A program made the translations under genes and the position numbers. Shown here one piece after another: positions 48,094-58,373 of a stretch of DNA of 64,000 nucleotides (positions are counted from its first letter, which is position 1; the number at the start of each line of letters is the position of its first letter). The DNA lies in assembly GCA_018466975.1 (NCBI GenBank), contig CM031553.1, positions 1,364,001 to 1,428,000 on the forward strand, read 5' to 3'. The DNA comes from Sparassis latifolia. Taxonomy: Eukaryota; Basidiomycota; Agaricomycetes; Polyporales; Sparassidaceae. Under the pieces are notes generated by a model. That model saw only the letters and a list, made by a program, of their open reading frames with translations. It did no database searches and was not told the origin of the DNA.

Positions 48094-49502
48094 ATGTCCA
48101 ACGTGTCCCGCACCACCATCTTCCTCATCGGTGTCACAGGTGTGTCCGCCGCGGCCGTATATCGATTCACGTTTGACGTGATGGGTTCTATAGGCTATAT
48201 AGGAGGTGCTCTTCTAACGCGTCTCCTCGCGCATCCCTCTGCAAAGACATTCGATATAACTGTCTTCTTACGGTCTGCGGAGAAGGCGAAGCTCCTGGAG
48301 TCCAACTTTGGTGTGAAGGCAGTGGTGGGCACGCTTGCGGAGCTCGACAAACTCGAGGAGCAGACCGCGGCCGCACACGTCGTCTTCTCTTGCGTGAGTG
48401 ATATGCAAGTATAGTCGTGGAGAGGCTCTGATATACAAGCACGATTTTTCTGCTGTGATGGATCTCGCTGCAGGCGGACTGTGACGATGTCCCTGCGATC
48501 GAAGCTATCCTCAGAGGACATCGCAAGAGGCATGCCACGACTGGAGATCTTCCGATCCTGATCCACACGGTAGGCGAATTTTCACTTTCCTAGTGATGTA
48601 CATCATGAATTCGACTGAGCAAGCGCGTCTCCTGCAGTCAGGCACAGGAGAGCTAACGGACAACGCAAAAGGGCTGCACACCACTGATACAATTTACAAC
48701 GATCTCGATGCCGCTCAAATTGAGACGCTCCCACCCACAGCCTTCCATCGCCCCGTCGACCTCGCGATCGTCCGTGCAGACGCAGAAGGGTACGTGCGCA
48801 CGTACATCATTCTGCCGTCCACGATATACGGGATCGAGAGCAACCCCCTCGTAGACGCGGGCATATCGAACCCGTATTCGATCCAAATCCCCTACCTCAT
48901 CCGTGCGTCGCTTGACCGCCGCCAGGCGGGCATGGTCGGCCGAGGCGTCCCCTTTGGCCAGATGTACACATCGATGATGGTACGCCCGCCTCCGATGCCC
49001 TCATCTACTTCGCGTTACTGAGGAGAGCATTTGGGCAATAGTGGCTGATCTTTACATTGTGCTGTACGATGCGATCGTCGTGAGCCCTGAGAAGGTCGGC
49101 CATGGGCGCGAAGGGTACTACTTCGCCGAGTCGGGTGAACACACGTGGGTCGACATCTCGCGCGCGATCGGTGCGGCACTCGTGAAGCTGGGTATCACCA
49201 CCAGCGCCGAGCCAACGACTTTCACCACCGAGGAGTTGATCAACTACTTTGGATCCGAGGTGAGTGTGGACTTTTGAGCCTCGCACTGAGCCCTGCCGAT
49301 TCCCGGCAGAAGACTGACGGTGCACCTGTTGTCGCAGGCGGCGGGAAACTACAGTGGAAGCAATTCACGTTGTCGCGCCAATCGCGGGCGTGCCTTGGGG
49401 TGGAAGCCCGTTCATTCGACCGCCGACATGATTGCAAGCATCAAGCCCGAGATCGAGGCGTTGATCGCGAACCCCTCATACAAAGCCATCGTTACCAATT
49501 GA
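48094..49502 (+). CDS. SDR-like NAD(P)-binding Rossmann protein (paralog E), frameshifted
   Basis: Exons: 48094-48139, 48194-48393, 48474-48569, 48638-48979, 49042-49259 and 49338-49502. MSNVSRTTIFLIGVTG splices to GYIGGALL. Exon 4 is 342 nt, one shorter than in paralogs C and D. The frame slips at the T run 48953-48955, just before the conserved WPxVHIDD segment, so the annotated frame reads GQMYTSMM instead. Everything else is intact, including TIYGIESNP and the C-terminal NPSYKAIVTN. It lies about 2 kb from, and is very similar to, paralog F. Confidence 0.8.
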
Positions 49503-49549
49503 GGAGTGATTGTAGGAGCAGAATATTCTGGCACAGAACCAGGTTGTAG

Positions 49550-49920
49550 TGGTAGAATCTCACACATGTAGTCTTTCTAGAAAATATATGTATGCAGCAC
49601 TGGCAGCCACGTGTTTCATCGCAGTCTTTCTACGGGGCGTCTCTCATAGGGCCGAGTTGAAGTCTTCTCCAAAAAGTGACCGGGACCTCCATACGGTGTC
49701 AACGTCGACTCCAATGAGCCCGACGGTGCGGAACCACTGGTCATGGGGGCGTCGAAGCGCAAGCCTCCGAAGAAGACCAACTGATGCGCAGCGCTGCAGC
49801 CTCCAGCTCCAAGGTCAAGGTCGGTGAGGAGGTCGAGGCGAAGAAGCAAAAGAAGGCGACCGCCACGCCTAACATATGCCCAGACTGTGGAGAAACCCCC
49901 GTTGCTTGCGGCAGCGCTCA
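49550..49920. other. Unrelated insert between paralogs E and F
   Basis: A segment not present between the other copies, with a Lys-rich coding-like string (SKRKPPKKTN and VGEEVEAKKQKK in different frames). It may be a fragment of a captured gene; no family is recognised. Confidence 0.3.
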
Positions 49921-49931
49921 GAAAAGCCACC

Positions 49932-49994
49932 CTTCGATGTGCTGACAAAACCAGACTTGATTATGAAGCTACCTCTCCTACTGGTGCTATATAA
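49932..49994 (+). promoter_or_regulatory. Promoter of SDR paralog F: half dyad plus TATA box
   Basis: CTTCGATGTGCTGACAAAA at 49932-49950 keeps the left arm but has lost the right CGAAG arm. TATATAA is at 49988-49994. The ATG is at 50092. Confidence 0.55.
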
Positions 49995-50091
49995 CAGCCA
50001 GCAGTCACTGCGAAGAATATTCCCTCCCCGAGCTCTGTAGAGAGCTCCTACTGAGATAATTCTCTACAGTAGCTCACTTAGAGAACTCAGC

Positions 50092-51483
50092 ATGTCCAAC
50101 GTGTCCCACACCACCATCTTCCTCATCGGTGCCACAGGTGTGTCCACCGCGGCCGTATAATATCGATTCACGTTTGACGTGACGGGTTCTATAGGCTATA
50201 TAGGAGGTGCTCTTCTAACGCGCCTCCTTGCACATCCCTCTGCAAAGACTTTCGATATAACCGTCTTCTTACGGTCTGCGGAGAAGGCGAAGCTCCTAGA
50301 GTCCAACTTTGGTGTGAAGGCAGTGGTGGGCACGCTTGCGGAGCTCGACAAACTCGAGGCGCAGACCGCGGCCGCACATGTCGTCTTCTCTTGCGTGAGT
50401 GACATGCAAGTATAGTCGCGGAGAGGCTCTGATATACAGGCGTGCTTTTTCTGCTGTGATGGAACCCGCTGCAGGCGGACTGTGACGATGTCCCTGCGAT
50501 CGAAGCTATCCTCAGAGGACACCGCAAGAGGTATGCCACGACCGGAGATCTTCCGATCCTGATCCACACGGTAAGCGATACTCAGTTTCCGAGTGATGTA
50601 CATGATGAATTCGACTGAGCACGCGCACTTCCTGCAGTCAGGCACAGGAGAGTTAACGGACAACGCAAAGGGCTGCACACAACCGATACAATTTACAACG
50701 ACCTTGACCCTGCGCAAATTGAGACGCTTCCGCCCACAGCTATTCATCGGCCCGTCGACCTCGCGATCGTCCGTGCGGATGCAGAAGGGTACGTGCGCAC
50801 GCACATCATTCTGCCATCTGTGATCTACGGGATCGCGGGCGGCCCGCTCGTTGCTGCAGGCATATCGAACCCGCATTCGATCGCGATTCCCTACCTCATC
50901 CGTGCGTCGCTCGACCGCCGCCAGGCGGGCATGGTCGGCCACGGCGTCTCCTTCTGGCCAGTCGTACACATCGACGACGGTACGTACGCTATGTTTATAC
51001 ACTTCGCGTTACTGAGGAGCATTTGGGTATAGTGGCTGGCCTTTACATTGTGCTGTACGACGCGATCGTCGCGAGCCCTGAGAACGTCGGCCATGGACGT
51101 GAGGGATACTACTTCGGTGAGGCGGGCGAAACCGCGTGGGCCGACATCTCACGTGCAATCGGTGTCGCGCTCGTCGAGCTGGGCATCAGCACCACCGCCG
51201 AGCCAACAACTTTTACCACTGAGGAGCTGATCAAGTACTTTGGATCCGAGGTGAGAGCGGACTTTGAGGCTGAGCCTGGTCCATTTCTGGCAGGAGACTG
51301 ACGGTGCTCCCGTTGTCGCAGATGGGAAACATCATGGGAAGCAATTCACGTTGTCGTGGCAATCGTGGGCGTGCGCTGGGGTGGAAGCCCGTCCATACGA
51401 CCGCCGACATGATTGCAAGCATCAAGCCCGAGATCAAGGCGTTGATTGCGAACCCCTCCTACATGGCTATTGTCACCAATTGA
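50092..51483 (+). CDS. SDR-like NAD(P)-binding Rossmann protein (paralog F), frameshifted
   Basis: Exons: 50092-50137, 50195-50394, 50475-50570, 50638-50979, 51033-51250 and 51322-51483. Starts MSNVSHTTIFLIGATG, joined to GYIGGALL. Exon 4 is 342 nt, not 343: the A run 50667-50669 is one shorter than in paralog E, which breaks the frame after ELTDNAKG. The rest (GIAGGPLVAAGISNP, GHGVSFWPVVHIDD, PENVGHGREGYYFGEAGE) is readable. It is a tandem duplicate of paralog E. Confidence 0.8.
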
Positions 51484-51639
51484 GGAGTGGTTGTAGGAAA
51501 TATTCTTGCGCAGAACCAGGTTCAATGTAATACTAGAACTCACAGATGTGCTTTTGAAAGCTCTGGAAAATATATGGAGATTTGCAGGCTCATGGATGGA
51601 GAAAAGGATCATAGGATGAAATCTTGGCCCCAATGATAG

Positions 51640-53506
51640 TCATTCTGTCCAAGATAGCACGTGAATGCCTAGCAGAATACCAAGGGACAAAAAACGAACT
51701 TGTGCATCAATACGTTCCATCTGCTCGTTCCGAACTGCCTGGAAATCAATCAGGAGATCTGACACTGTCGGCTGGTCTGCGTGGCTTCCGAGACACCGGC
51801 AGACCCCAATGTAAGGAAATATTGAATCTATGAAGCGTGCACACCGCCTGATGTCTGTTGATCTCCATGTGTCCCAGTGATTGCAGATCTCCAGCATATG
51901 CAGGCCATGAGACAAGATGGGGACACCTTCAAGTTCTGTTGAAGACAATCGCTGAATGGTGCCATTCACAAGTGTGAACGAACAAAGATCTGGGCAATGC
52001 AGAGCATATTCAAGAAGGGACAAGATAGATATTGAGTTGGAATTAGGGTAGAAGATTGACAGTGTGATGAGATGTGGCCAGGACCTCGCCGTGTCCCGAA
52101 TGTCATCATTTGTAAAGGTCCCTGTATGGATACCAAGAGATATGGTGACATCTTCTAATAAATGAAGCTGGAGGAGAGGTTGCATTAATTCCATGCATCG
52201 AGAATCATTCGCAAGTCCGGGAGAAAGCCCACAACGGATGTCAATGCAGCGCATCGAGTTAATCATGCTGGGGCGGGATAACATGGCCAGCATCTGATTG
52301 ACCCTCCAGACTGCTTCGTCAGGAATATCAAGCTGGATGGCAAAATATTGCAGTGGTGTTGCAGGATCCACAGCTTGTAGAATGCGTATGACACCAGGAA
52401 TTGTCCCTGCAAACGTCCGGAGATGCCGCAATGCTGGGAATCCTATGGCTGATGATATGCGCCCCATATCCAATGTATCGAGAGTGACAGAGAGCTTGAC
52501 TAGGTTTTCCATTCTTGCAGATAGTCCACCACTGATTGTGTAGAGACTTTGCTGTATATATGCAGTGCACGAAGACTCTGGAGCTGAGCCAGATCATGCA
52601 CAGGCAGTGACTGTTCCGCACCAGCCCATATCGTCAGAGATTGCAGCGTAGGAGTCAAGATTGACAGGGGGGGATACCAAAAGATTGAATGCAGGATCTC
52701 GAACCGTATGCGAACTGTCTCTATCGCGGGCGATAATCTTTAATTTCATCAGGGATGGTGACATGAAGAGCGGCATCTCCATGCCTAAGGGATGGACTTG
52801 ATTCCAAGTCAGCGTGGAAATTGATGAGAAGAGAAGTGTCCCTTGTGAGAGATATGCAAGCATATGGAATACTGATGGGGAGATGTGTTCGTTCTCGAAA
52901 TTGAAACTAAGCACGCGTACACGTCGCGGCGCATAGTGGCGAAGCCGCAGGAATTCAACCTTTGGTATGGCTCTCAGCAAGTTCTGTGTTGCATGAAAGA
53001 AAGAATCAAATGTCAGAACTCTTGACTCTGCACATGAATAGCATTACAAATTGACTACGCACGTAGGGTAAGTTGCCATCATTTTCTTCCACCGGTGCGA
53101 ATGAGGTCACCAAGACGTTGAGGAGCGGCAGGAGTTTGTCGAGTTTACTCCATGGAGCATCCAATGCATGCTCGGAGAATGCTTTGCATACACAAGCACA
53201 TTGCGCAAGATATTTCGGGTCATCAGAGGGGATCGTGAAATCATCGTCGAGTCGAAAATGACAGAATATCTCCCGTAAAACATCGACATTGTGTAGTGCC
53301 CGATGAGGGCCATTCGATCGATCTGATTCCATTGCGGATGAGGTTGAAAGTAGGTCACGTAGCTGAACAAAATCGAAGGTGAAGATGGGGCGACGAGATA
53401 TCGAGATGATTGTGTGGAAATTCACGGCGGTAGCGGCCCCTATTAAGGCTTTCCAGGCGACGTCACGGTTGACTTGGGGAGAACAGCCTGGCTGGATACG
53501 ATCCAA
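51640..53506 (-). CDS. F-box protein with LRR-like repeats (copy 3), two frame breaks
   Basis: The first exon ends at a GTGCGT donor near 53060; the start is either the ATG at 53506 or MESDRSNGPHRALHNVDVL near 53334, which agrees better with copy 2. The F-box-like segment VDVLREIFCHF is followed by CVCKAFSEHALDAPW. Exon 2 begins NLLRAIPKVEFLRLRHYAP after an intron ending ACACAG near 52984. The frame slips at the G7 run 52667-52673 (one base too many relative to copy 1) and near 52514-52519 (one too few), then stays open as MENLVKLSVTLDTLDMG to the end. Closest to copy 1 at 8.4-10.2 kb. Confidence 0.78.
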
Positions 53507-53833
53507 GTCTTAGGCAGAGGGATCGTGACGTTGAACTGCCAAACCTTGATGGTCGATGCGAGTCCTGGGAGCTCTATTCTCCAATACCACACAGGTGGGC
53601 AGTTTCACTTCATTCACCGAATCGAAAGGCCTCACCTAGGTGTGCTTTGCAACACAGCTACGGAATTCAATATTCAATCGTGGCCATGCGCCTAGGGCGT
53701 TCAACGACGTAGAGCACGCTGCGAACTTGGCACACGTTACCGTGACCGGGTGTTACCTTTCGCGCCTGTGACAAACTTTTTCTGACGTTCAGAAAGACCA
53801 GCCTATCGTTTTGTCTTTCAGCTTCATCGCCAA

Positions 53834-55413
53834 TGTCGCTCGACGGATTAGTTGATGCAAATCGAGCATTCTGCAAAGATGACATACTGCGGGAGATATT
53901 CCTGGTGCAATTTCCTGTGTTGTCTAGAATTTTATCAATTAGGTAACTCGTGCCTCGCCCGCTCGGCTCACTTTTGCAGAGCAGTGTTCCAACGTGCTCT
54001 CGATGCTCTCTGGCGGGAGCCGCGCGACTTGATATCACTTCTGAACCTGTTGAAGTCCGCGATCGTATGCCCTGATCCTCCGCACAGTGGAACATAATAC
54101 GTATGTGTTTGTTGCACCCTGTAAACTCACAAAACATACTCACGATCATCCAGTCACTTCGGGGGTCGATTACAGATGATGAACTCCTCATATTTCTTTC
54201 TTATGCACAACGTGTACGTAAATTGCTAGGAAGCATGCGAGAAGCCTGGGTCAGATCTCTCTTCTCCACACTGAGCCATCTCACACGAGGTCCTCTGTTT
54301 CCTCGTCTCCTCGAGTTCAGGTGGCAACAGTCAGATCCCTGTGGAGAAGAGCTGATAGCGTTCTTGTCCCCGTCACTTGTCAAATTGGAATTAAAATTTC
54401 TCAGAATGTACCGAGGGCTCGCGGGACCCGCCCACAGAATCGGTCTTCATGTTCCCTTCCTTACAATCCCTGACAAATGTGAACATATCTATAACATTAC
54501 CGATATTCCAGAGTCTGGAGAAATACAGGGCCCTGCGGAAGCTACAGATAGCTTCTCCCATCACTGTACATTCCGCCATGCACTACTTGGCTTCCTTGCG
54601 AAACCTCAGCGATCTCTGCATCTCACTGGCCGATGCAGATCTAGTCGACTTCAGTGGACCTCAGTTAGAATTCCAGACACTGCGCTGTTTGGAGATTCGT
54701 GGTGTGAGCAATCTGGGTGCTAGCCACTTCCTGGGTGTAGCGATCTTTCCTCCGCAATCCCGACAGTTCTGCGTAAAGGGCATTTCTCTCACCTCTAGAT
54801 TGCCTCCATTTCAAAGATCACTTACGGCGCTGCAACGTCCCGAGACCAACTCCTTGCAGGAAGTTCACTTACACTCCGGCGGGCTGGCCGGGTTCGATGA
54901 TCGTCGTGCGCGGTACATGGACTTTGTGCATCCGCTACTGCAGCTCCCTCAGCTATCTCACGTCCGTCTGGACTACCTTGGCTCCGGGATTCCCCTAACA
55001 GATGCAGATAGTAAGGATATGACACGCGCATGGGCCCGTCTCACCCAACTGGCTATCGTCGGAAGTCTATATACTCGATCGACCGTGTCTATCACGGCAA
55101 GTACTCCGCGAATTCGCTCTCCACTGTTCCGAGCTCTGTGGGCTGTCTTTCTAGCATACATAGTTTGTGCTGCCTACTGTAGCCAAGTTTGCCTCTGTGC
55201 CCATCAATCGTTTCACACAACCTGTACATTCAAGTTCTCCGCCGATTGGACCTCGATCGCTTGTTTCCGAATATCAAGGAGTGCATCAAAGGCTATTCAT
55301 GCTATGGAACCTTGCTGGGTGTTGGAAGCTTCCTTGCTGGACTGCAGTCTGCGCGGAGCAATGGGAGAGATGTGGTCGTGCCGTCGCTTAGTGTGCGCGT
55401 TCCCTTTCTGTGA
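53834..55413 (+). pseudogene. Decayed F-box gene (copy 4)
   Basis: MSLDGLVDANRAF leads into an F-box-like DDILREIFLVQF. The frame then breaks near the T run 53928-53931 before LARSAHFCRAVFQRALDALW. A TAA stop lies just before the donor near 54100. Exon 2 starts SLRGSITDDELLIFLSYAQRV, breaks near 54400, continues as FPSLQSLTNVNISITLP and NSLQEVHLHSGGLAGFDDR, and breaks again near 55100 before FPNIKECI. The number and kind of breaks, including a nonsense codon, point to true decay rather than sequencing error alone. Confidence 0.75.
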
Positions 55414-55810
55414 CGACGTACCTTGCACTCACCACTTGCCATTGTCTATTTCTCTGACGTGGGACAGCCCTTCGTCACCTTGCTCGCGGCATGGCTGCGC
55501 ATTTAATTGGAGTGCGCCTCAGCATAGCCGTTGAGGTTACTTAATGCATATGACGTGCCTTACACTGAGTACATGGAGGGTACAACAACATCCCTGTGAT
55601 GCGACCTTGGCAATATTGGGTCCAATCATGCATTTCATATGATGCGTAAGATGAAGAATATCGCATATGTATATAGAGTACAGAAATACACAACAAAACA
55701 TAAAACTTAAGCTCTCCAGGCAACCAAGACCAGAAAATAAGCTATTCAAGGAACTCGACGACAATGAGAACGTATCCAGAGGAACAGCGAAACGACCCCG
55801 CACACACGTC
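55414..55810. other. Intergenic between convergent 3' ends
   Basis: 3' flanks of the decayed F-box gene (+) and the bHLH gene (-). AT-rich at 55620-55720; no gene. Confidence 0.5.
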
Positions 55811-57221
55811 TTACTCAACCCGCTGCCTCTTCGCCCGCTCTGCCTCCTCAGCAGACTCGTTGGTCCCCGGGAGGCCGTTCTCGAGACCTTCCGCCTCCGG
55901 CCTATCTCGCTTTCCATTCTCCTTGGCTCCCTCGGGCGTCCGGGACTGGTCCCCAGGCTTCACATTTGCGACAGCAGCAGCGACGGCTGAAGCCACAGGA
56001 AGACCTTGTTGTAGGCCCCGCAGGACTTCGAGCTCGGACTCGGCCCGCTGACGCGCAAGCCGCTCATCCTCCCACAGCCGGCGCATCTCCTCGAGCTGCG
56101 CCTGCAGATCGCCCATTGCCTGATCCATGAGCAGCTTCTCGAGCGTCCACTTCTCAATGTTGCGAGCCTCGTTCTCCTTGAGGTGGTGAATGTACTGCAC
56201 TGCGCGGGAGAGAATCGCGCCCTTGGCTTTCTCGCCTGATCCGTTGGGAACGATCCGGCCAAGCTCATTGATACCCTCATTAATGTTGCCGCGCCGTCGG
56301 CGCTCAACTTCTTTCTGCAGGACCATTAGGGGACCGTCAGACGAAGCACAGGAAGGCGACCTACATGATTATCCTTCCGCTGCCGTGTCCACTCGTCGTT
56401 GCTCATTGTCGCACTTCGTCCGCCCCGCCGACCACCCGAACCCTTGCCACCACCGGCCTTGTCTCCACCCTCTCCGCCGTCGCCCTCGCCACCGCTGCCA
56501 TCCAACGCGCCCATTGCACCGGAGTCATCGCCCTCTGGAGGCATGTCCTCACCATCATGGCTGCGGGTGCGCATGCCCGAAGGCTGGCCGACGGAGGGTG
56601 CGCCAGGCGGGCCTTGCAGTGCGGTCGCGGCAGCGCTCAGCTGGCCGAGGTTCGGCGGACCACGAGGGTGCGAGGACGGGCCGGGATCGCCCGCTAGCCC
56701 TGGGTGCTGATGCGGGTGCACGACATGGTGGTGGTATGCGGGGTGTGGGATGTGCTGGGGATGTGGTTGGCCTTGGAAAGTCGCTTGAGAGAGATTTGAG
56801 AGCGTCTCCGCAGCTACGGAGGCAGAGTCTTTGCCGAAGTCGGTTGCCTGTGTAAGTTGGTAAGAATGTGTACCAAGTAGGATTGTAATGACACGATGGA
56901 CGTCTCATCGGACATGGCTCCCATCCAGATGCTGCGACACGAACGTGACCGCTGCCTACGATCACGTGGGGAAAGCACGACCGCGACAGAACGCACTCGC
57001 GCACAGTCGTATGTAACAATGACGTGCAGCGAACACTCACCTTGAACCCAGGCAGCTGCTTCAATAGGTCCATCACTTGTTGGGAGCCGAGCCCGCAATG
57101 AGGTTGGGTCCAAACTCACCCGGTACACCTGGCTGCGGTGGGCCCTGCGGGGAGGGGGCTGAGGTGCTGCAGGTGCGACGTGCGCCATGGTGGGGTCGTG
57201 GTTGGGCTGTGTAGAAGTCAT
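55811..57221 (-). CDS. CBF1: bHLH transcription factor, Cbf1/USF-like
   Basis: Nuclear factor of the Cbf1 type, which binds CACGTG. The basic-HLH region reads EWTRQRKDNH (end of exon 2) then KEVERRRRGNINEGINELGR, and the helix-2/zipper part carries AILSRAVQYIHHLKENEARN and a long amphipathic helix. The N-terminal half is rich in Gln, Pro, Gly and His (HPQHIPHPAYHHHVVHPHQH). Exons: 57221-57040, 56847-56365 and 56314-55811. Exon 1 breaks frame twice, at G run 57149-57152 and C run 57092-57094; one extra base at each yields a continuous Pro/Gln-rich start running into QQVMDLLKQLPGFK. Probably regulates sulfur/methionine or chromatin functions, as in other fungi (inference). Confidence 0.85.
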
Positions 57222-57570
57222 GATGTTATTAGGCCTGCTGGACGTTGTCGGGCCGCGCCGGTGATCGATAGCGGTCGGGGGTGCGACGACGATGTCGGTG
57301 TCGAAAAAATCAGAAAATGGTCTCCACGCTCGTTATGCTCTTCGATGAACGGGGTGATGTTGTCAACGTCGTCAACAGTTGTTCGACGGCGGGGAGAAAG
57401 GTGGGCGATGGATGGGGAGGCGAGTAGATCACGGGGGAGAGAAACGAGGTCACGACGTAGTCACGAGGGCCCGTCTATATACTCTGCACGTGAGAATCAA
57501 ACAAGCACAACCAAATACCACTTCCTTTTTGGGACCTTCTGCGCACGGACCACCTCTCCTCGTGCTTGCC
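57222..57570. other. Upstream region of the bHLH gene
   Basis: Promoter side of the minus-strand bHLH gene; no credible ORF or clear TATA box. Confidence 0.4.
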
Positions 57571-57578
57571 ATGGAAAA

Positions 57579-57959
57579 TCACCGGAATTTGTTCTCTGAC
57601 TTCAGGCCTAAGGTGGCCAGTGATTTTTTGTATCGTTGGTGTGGACTCCGCTGTACTGGGCATGGTTTTCTGGACAGGCTGAAGCTTCGTCTATTCATTG
57701 GCGACCAATATTTACGAGAGTCCGACTGTAACTTAGACATCACATACTCACTCCCGTAGTCTTCTTGTGATGCGAGAGAGCCTAAGTGCCATGCTTCTGC
57801 TTGCTGTTCTGCAAGTTCACGTTCGTTGCGTGCTACAATAGTATCGTCGTTGTAAGTCTTCTGCAGCAGCTCTTCATATTTTGTGAACTTACCTTGGTAT
57901 CGGTGAACGTGTAGTGCACAGATAGAGTGTATGACCAACACCAAATACTCCTGGTGCAC
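57579..57959 (-). other. Coding-like fragment, possibly from a transposon protein
   Basis: Minus-strand ORF with the strongly helical string ARNERELAEQQAEAWHLGSL. It reads like an internal exon of a longer protein. Its place at the edge of the mobile-element island suggests a transposon origin, but the family is not recognised with certainty. Confidence 0.3.
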
Positions 57960-58109
57960 GCAGCACTTACCTTAGGTAAATGCACGGGACCTATACAGTA
58001 GCAACTGACTATATGGGGCGCCTTCTCTATGGCGGCCTGTTCTGGACAAAATACAAGCAGATGTACAGGGGGCCCTCGACCTTGTATTCACGCCAGTTCA
58101 CGCGCATTC

Positions 58110-58310
58110 ATCCGAGTGCATCGTGCACGTGACTGTGCATCTGCATGCATTCAAACGCATCGGGGCGCATTGGGCCAAATACAGCTCCTCTGCATCGATG
58201 CGCATGAATGCATGCATCTGGATGCATGTGTTCTCATTCTCGTTCTCGGTTCCGGACGCATGCATCTGCATGCACCCATGCATCGAGTGCATGTCGCTCC
58301 TGCCTCTCCG
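58110..58310. repeat. TGCAT/ATGCA-rich low-complexity cluster
   Basis: In about 200 bases the strings TGCAT, GCATGC and ATGCAT recur more than a dozen times, for example around GAATGCATGCATCTGGATGC. They are partly palindromic and lie just upstream of the integrase gene. Confidence 0.6.
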
Positions 58311-58373
58311 GTGAGCCACCTTCATCCCTTCGAGCACTTGTTTCTCTGCTCCAGGAACTTGAGGGTCCGCGAT

